Shown one piece after another: positions 59,261 through 64,000 of a stretch of 64,000 nucleotides of DNA. A program made the translations under genes and the position numbers. Each line of letters begins with the position of its first letter. Position 1 is the stretch's first letter. The notes below the pieces were generated by a model. It did no database searches. It was given only the letters and a program-made list of their open reading frames with translations, and was not told the origin of the DNA. Source of the DNA: Undaria pinnatifida. Its lineage: Eukaryota > Sar > Phaeophyceae > Laminariales > Alariaceae. Location: assembly GCA_012845835.1 (NCBI GenBank), contig JABAKD010000022.1:12244718-12308717 (forward strand). The letters are read 5' to 3'.

Positions 59261-59419
59261 ATCACTACTGTTGTTACGGCTTCAGCCGGTACGGGATTCG
59301 CGTCACACTGTATGCCTTGGTACGAGTAGCTAGGGGTACTGCCTGGTGATTGTTCTACAGTTTGTGATGACATATGATCGAAGCATCGGCACGAGAGAGG
59401 CAGGAAGCGGTAAGTGTTG

Positions 59420-59880
59420 TATTATTTACGGATCCGCGGGTCCGACCCGCGGGGCGCCTGCACGGCAATGGCTCTCAGCTGTAAGTCTGAAAAAGGCGGA
59501 TCCGCGGGCCAGATACGCGGATTTGACCCGCGGGTCACCCGAAAACAACTCGCGGGTCGTGATGGCTTGACCCGCGAGTGACCCGTATCTCGCGGCTCAT
59601 GACCCGACCCCATCCACGAGATTTTGAAAACCTTTTGACCCGACCCGACCCGGCCCGCGAGATTATGAAACCTCTTGACCCGACCCGACTCGACCTGCGA
59701 GATTTTGAAGCCTATTGACCCGACCCGACCCGATCCGCAAGATTTTGAAATCTCTTGACCCGACCCCACCCGACCCGTGAGATTTTAAAAGGGTTATGAC
59801 CCGACCCGACCCACGAGATTTTGAAACCCCCTTGACCCGACCCGCGGGTCGGGTCATGACCCGTGAAAAGCCCTCCGAAA
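59420..59880. repeat. (GACCC)n minisatellite, array 2
   Basis: Same family as 58130-58560, with GAGATTTTGAAACCTCTT-type spacers. It ends with GACCCGCGGGTCGGGTCA, where the strand sense inverts. Confidence 0.9.
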
Positions 59881-60737
59881 AAGGGCTAGAAGCCCCGTAA
59901 GAGCTCTGTATTATTGGATCTTTGCTGCATATTGTTCTAAAATCTCGAAAATAAGGATCTCGTTTGTAGATGCCATACTCTATTTTCAAGTGGTTTTATA
60001 TATACTCGAAATGCCTCCATACGAGCTCCTACTCAAAATGTTTCTGTGCGATCCCCCGTGGCCTCAAGATTTCGTCGAAATTCATATAAATACATCTACA
60101 AAATTGCAGCTGATGCTCGGAGAAGGCTCCTCAGCTTTTCTTAGAGGTATTTTAGAGCTTTTGCCGTGCTAGCTTGCGATTAGGATGACCCCTCGGCCCC
60201 AAACTCCCTTATCTTGCTCCCCGACCCCGACTGTGTCGGAGGAGGTCTCGGGCGTGCTTGCATCGTGCCCGGGCTGCCCCTCTGCTGCACTGTTTTTTGC
60301 AAAAATATTTTAAATACGTCAGCTGTGAGTTCGATCAGTGGAGCGGTCGATACTGAATTGCAACAGTTGAGCGGTCTAGATTCAACGTTGCAAGCGGATT
60401 AATGAGTCTCGTGGCCAATACATACATAGGAGTACTCGCATACAGGGGTAAAGAGAGGAAATAGGTTCAGGTACATATGGTTGGACTGCTAAAAATGATG
60501 ATACCAGGTACAGCAGCCGTACGTTCGAGGTATACGAGATGGTTTGGCGATTGCTGCTGCTGATGTTGTAGTAGTCTTGCCATACTACCCGCCGGTACTC
60601 GTACGTATGTACCTGGCATATGATACGATCATCACGGATTTCCAGTCCTCCCGACCGTTCCGTTGCTTTCTCCCTTCAATATATACAAACCCTCTCCACA
60701 CTCGCTCCACCTCATACTTGCAGTACTATGAACTGAT
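59881..60737. other. No gene recognised
   Basis: No exon or named repeat. A plus-strand 60-codon frame (59990-60172) shows no motif. Confidence 0.4.
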
Positions 60738-61105
60738 TTAATACCACACCGCACCCCTTGGCAGTAATTTGTCGCTTTTACGGTCCCTCTCCGCTTCGTT
60801 TGCTACCTGTCTTACGGCCATGCACGGACCCGCATGCGGGCGTCAGCCCGCCGCCGCGAAGCCCCCCTGGTGTATATAAATACCATTACACTTACGTAAA
60901 CGTGAGTCGGTCGTTAGTTATGAGTGGACCGTAAGACAGCTCTCTTCGTGACAAAAGGCCCAACTTACGGTCCTACTTTTGATAAACAGCTCTTCGAAAC
61001 AGTCCAGATCTTCAACAGCTTTTCGATAGATAGCGCTTAGAAGCTTCTGTTGTTCCACCCGTTTGACCCGGTCGTCTCCGCTTTTACCCGCCGAACACAA
61101 ATTGT
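60738..61105 (-). CDS. Two 3' exons of an unrecognised minus-strand gene
   Basis: Exon a, 61105-60969, has 45 codons after 2 nt of a split codon. Its text is strongly protein-like: DRVKRVEQQKLLSAIYRKA then VEDLDCFEELFIKSRT. It ends at donor GTAAGTTGG in phase 0. Exon b, 60806-60738, follows acceptor GTAAGACAG and reads VANEAERDRKSDKLLPRGAVWY in effect, closing with TAA. The 162-bp intron is short for this region. The acceptor of exon a (GCTGAG) is weak, and an in-frame TGA lies just before it, so earlier exons must lie further upstream, under or beyond the plus-strand gene at 61171. The helix-rich, charged sequence is not one I recognise. Confidence 0.45.
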
Positions 61106-61170
61106 CTCAGCGTGTCACAAGCCTAACCTACACAAACACCACACGACGAATCTCGTCCAAAGCACACATC

Positions 61171-61674
61171 ATGAACAACACCACCGCCGCTGCCACAAAG
61201 AAATCTGGCAACACTCGACGTTCGAAGAAAGCCGCTGACGTCAAAGCAGTTCCCTCGCCAACCGACGGCAAAGGAGCAGTTGGCGGAGAAGCTACTGCTG
61301 TCGGCAACGGCGAAGCTGCTCCTGTCGGCATCGAAGCTTATGCAGCTTTTGGTGTCGGCGGCGGTGAAGCTGTTGCCGCAGGCGGGCAAGCTACCCCTGA
61401 CGCCGGGCAACCTCGTGTAATCGCCGCGCCAATATTTTCGACGCCGCCCAAGAACTCTTTTTTGCCAGGAGGAGGAGGAGCGTGGCTTTCGCCGTCGGGG
61501 AAACAAGAAGCCGCGACGAGGACGGAACTCGACCCTCCTGTGGTCTGCGACCGCTGCGGCGACCAGCACCTGGTCAAGAACTCCGCTCCAACCGGGAAAA
61601 GGGTGGCCTTTGCCACCTGCAAGGACGCAACGTGCGCTGGGGGGGGCATCGTCCTGTTCTGGGCAACAGACTGA
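61171..61674 (+). CDS. Small hypothetical protein with possible C-terminal Cys4 zinc ribbon
   Basis: Intronless frame of 167 codons. I chose the ATG at 61171 (context ACACATCATGA, protein start MNNTTAAATKKSGN) because residues before it are not protein-like; the frame is open further upstream to 61063. Residues 1-20 are Lys/Arg-rich. Residues about 25-100 are Gly/Ala-rich with short repeats (GGEATAVGNGEAAPVG, GGGEAVAAGGQAT). The end has VVCDRCGDQHLV, then about 14 residues, then FATCKDATCAGGG. Four cysteines as C-X2-C and C-X4-C could bind zinc, as in ribbon or McrA-like fingers; this is inference. No partner gene on the same strand was seen. The Gly/Ala part is low-complexity and could mislead frame calls. 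Confidence 0.55.
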   Translation: MNNTTAAATKKSGNTRRSKKAADVKAVPSPTDGKGAVGGEATAVGNGEAAPVGIEAYAAFGVGGGEAVAAGGQATPDAGQPRVIAAPIFSTPPKNSFLPGGGGAWLSPSGKQEAATRTELDPPVVCDRCGDQHLVKNSAPTGKRVAFATCKDATCAGGGIVLFWATD

Positions 61675-61759
61675 GTTCTGCGCCCGGCCCATCAAGGAGG
61701 GAACTCTTTTCTACTCTCTGGAGACAAACGGAGGCGGTGAGTGTTAGCTGTCGTTCTGT

Positions 61760-63360
61760 TGTTGCTTGCAGTCTGTTTTTTTTCAGTATCGAGTCTTTTT
61801 TCTTATTTTATCTGAGGTTACATGCAGTATCTTTTTTTTTTGTGGTTCTGCGAGCACGTGTTTTGGCTCAACATCGTGTTTATGCTGGTGCTACTGGTGC
61901 TGCTGGTGCTGTGTCGTTGCCGTAATTCTGCATGGCGGTGTTGCTGCCGCTGCTGATACTGCTGGTAGCTGTTTCGACTACTAGTGCTGCTGCTGTTCGC
62001 GCTGCTGGTTGATGTGTTTCCGTCGTTGCATGCGGTCAGTATCGAGTGCTTCAATATCTTTTGCATGAGGTTGCATGCAGTATCGTACTCATATTTTGTG
62101 GTTTTGCGAGTATGTGTTTTTGCTCAAATCGTGTATATGCTGCTGCTGGTGCTGCGACGTTGCCGTAATGCTGTATGGTGGTGTTGCCGCCGTTGATACT
62201 GCTGATACTTGCTGCGACTACTAGTGCTGCCGCTGTTCGCGCTGCTGGTTTATGTGGTTCTGTCGTTGCATGCGGTCAGTGCCGAGTGTTTCTTTTTTAT
62301 TTGTCTGAGGGTGCATGCAGTATATTTTTCTTTTTCTTTTTGCGGTTCTGCGAGTACGTGTTTATGCTCAAAATCGTGTTTATGCTGGTGCTGCTGATAC
62401 TGCGTCGTTGCCGTAATGCTGGTGTTGCTGCCGCTGCTGATACTGCTGGTAGTTCCTTCGACTACTAGTGCTGCTGCTGTTCGCGCTGCTGATTGCTGTG
62501 GTTGCTGCGATGCTGCTGCATTGCTGCTAGTGCTGCTGGTTTTTGGCTCCAGCGTTTTTTTGTGTGGCTGATGGTGCTGCGGATGCTGCTGTTTTTTGTT
62601 TTGTGGTTCTTACGTGGCATGCAGCTGTTCCCCGTATGAGTTCTTTGTTCATATTATTGAAGCGAGTGCGTGTAAACGGGCCGCGGTTGATTCTGACGTT
62701 GCCGCATGCGGTAGATTCTCAGCTTTTTTTTTGTGCTTCTGCCAGAACGTGTTTTTGCTCTAAATCGTGTAAATGCTGGTGCTGCTGCTGCGTCGTTGCC
62801 GTAATGCTGCATGCTGTTGCTGCCGCTTCTGATACTCCTGGTAGCTGCTGCAACTACTATTAATATTAATAGTGCTGCTGCTGTTCGCGCTGCTGGTTGC
62901 TGCGGTGCTGCTGCATTGCTGCTACGTAGCGCTGATGATACATTTTTCCAGTACTTATTTTTTTCACATTTTTGGTTCTCACGTTGTTTGCAGTTTGTTT
63001 CAAGTACGGTTTTTTTATGTTCATGGTGGTTCTGGAGCTACCGTTTTTTATATATATTTTATTTTTTGTGGTTCTCATGTTGTATGCAGTCTGTCTCCAG
63101 TAGTTTTTTTTTGCGTTGTTGCTTGCTGTCTGTTTTTCATCTCACGTTGCAGTACGTTGTTTTCATCATCATATGGAGCGTGTGTATATTTAGCTCACGT
63201 ATATAAAAAGGTGCTGCTCCTGCTAGCTGCTGCTGCAGGTATTTATGCTCCGTCGTTGCATGCAGCCTGTATCCAGCGCGTTCGTTATTGTGTATCCTTT
63301 GCTTCGTCGCATGCAGTTTTTACGCTGGTGCTGCTGCTACTATTTATAGTGCTTGCAGTC
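61760..63360. repeat. CTG/GCT-rich degenerate tandem repeat, unit about 250 bp
   Basis: Units share a TTTTTGTGGTTCTGCGAGYACG block, TGTTTWTGCTCAAAATCGTG, (CTG)n tracts, GTCGTTGCCGTAATGCTG, GACTACTAGTGCTGCTGCTG and GTCGTTGCATGCGGTCAGT. Unit starts are near 61838, 62093, 62340 and 62730, later units being partial. Plus-strand frames here translate to Leu/Val/Ala/Cys-rich runs and look like membrane proteins only because of the repeat. Confidence 0.85.
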
Positions 63361-63411
63361 TGATTCAAGCACGTTAGTTTTGTTTTTCATTTTCATTTTT
63401 GCATTATATTT

Positions 63412-63759
63412 TTGCAGCGCGTTAATTTTGTGCTGATATCCTGCTCCTTCGTTCCATTTTTGCGTTGCGCCGTCTCCTCCTATGCAGCGCATGCTAACGC
63501 GCACTTCAACAACTGCTTGCGGAACTTGAACGAAGGAACAGACGACTCAACTGTCGCCGTTAGCGCCGCCCCAAACGACGTGAGTGCTACTCCTGTGGAT
63601 AGGTCTACTTGTGCATCACCAGATACACGTGCTAAGCGCTATGTTTACACTTTCCCTCGCTCTGGTCCAAGTAATCTTTGCGATCGCCCAAGGTTTGTTC
63701 CGCTGTGGGCGCCCATGTATAAAGACTTACAAATACCCTCTTTTTTTCTTCCACGGTGA
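63412..63759 (+). CDS. Unrecognised open frame, possible exon
   Basis: The plus frame contains a non-repetitive part from about 63480 (AHANAHFNNCLRNLNEGTDD through YTFPRSGPSNLCDRPRF). It follows the CTG repeat and ends at 63759 just before the frame at 63770. GCAG acceptors precede it at 63415 and 63484. No domain recognised. Confidence 0.3.
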   Translation: MQRVNFVLISCSFVPFLRCAVSSYAAHANAHFNNCLRNLNEGTDDSTVAVSAAPNDVSATPVDRSTCASPDTRAKRYVYTFPRSGPSNLCDRPRFVPLWAPMYKDLQIPSFFLPR

Positions 63760-63769
63760 GCCGGGATGA

Positions 63770-64000
63770 GGTCCAGGTTATTTCAAGGAATGCCCAGCAA
63801 AAAATCGCTCAAACTTTGTCAATCACGACGGACAAGCCAGTGAAAATATGGGTATACGCACAAAAAGACTTATTTGCGAAAGCGTCTTCCACAAGTGGTC
63901 TATAGTAGCCCAAGAATGGGTTTGCGGCGCTTTTTCTCGGGAAGAAGACAACATATTAGATTCATCGGATCTAACAGATGCCGAACAAGAATCCCGTCGT
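63770..64000 (+). CDS. Unrecognised frame open to right window edge, probable exon start
   Basis: 77 codons stay open from after a TGA at 63767 to base 64000. The text is non-repetitive and protein-like: GYFKECPAKNRSNFVNHDG, RLICESVFHKWSIVAQEWV, then an acidic run REEDNILDSSDLTDAEQE. A TCCAG acceptor at 63772-63776 would start the exon at GTTATTTC. It cannot be identified without the sequence to the right. It is not in frame with 63412-63759, so a splice or frameshift would be needed to join them. Confidence 0.4.

Noticed and set aside
61482-63363. Several Cys/Leu/Val-rich plus-strand frames as membrane proteins
   Set aside because: Hydrophobicity comes from translated CTG/GCT/TTT repeats that recur every ~250 bp.

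Overview
This window looks like nuclear DNA of a large, intron-rich, repeat-rich eukaryote. I infer a brown alga (Ectocarpus-like stramenopile) with moderate confidence. The reasons are kinesin-light-chain-type TPR repeats, a QRICH2/DUF4795-like coiled-coil gene expected in flagellated cells, a plant-like F-box C-terminal domain, Ty1/copia fragments, introns of 0.6-2.5 kb with GTGAGT/GTAAGT donors, and dense dispersed repeats. There is no bacterial or organellar gene organisation. Most long open frames here are chance frames or repeat sequence.

Layout. 1-367 (-) is the edge of a TPR gene broken by an in-frame stop. 0.4-30 kb is almost gene-free. It holds tRNA-derived SINEs (2838, 5621, 14127), a CAGTCGAAAA fold-back block (3770-4500), a ~200-bp satellite (6130-7310), a ~1.75-kb imperfect palindrome with a nested inverted-repeat insert (8437-10190), two copia gag remnants tail to tail (11931-13060), self-complementary ACCGGTACC minisatellites (14676-16185), and a ~2.8-kb unit repeated in tandem two and a half times (19530-26540). 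Two copies of that unit carry a copia RNase H end, polypurine tract and LTR.

30104-42236 (-) is a seven-exon gene that I assembled by matching splice sites and intron phases. It predicts a 1197-residue coiled-coil protein ending with a CLSCDRPL motif (QRICH2/DUF4795-like). Its introns carry three hAT-like MITEs and a hairpin-forming tandem array. 42.3-51.7 kb is again repeats. 51757-55001 (-) holds the last three exons of an F-box protein of the plant At4g00755 type; the F-box itself was not found in the window. 57.5-60 kb is a SINE and (GGGTC)n minisatellites. 60738-61105 (-) holds two linked exons of an unrecognised gene. 61171-61674 (+) encodes a small protein with a possible Cys4 zinc ribbon. 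61.8-63.4 kb is CTG-rich tandem repeat, and an unrecognised frame runs off the right edge.

The genes form no pathway or operon. The strongest points are the two spliced genes, the broken TPR gene and the nested repeat architecture. All identifications were made by eye; no database search was run.
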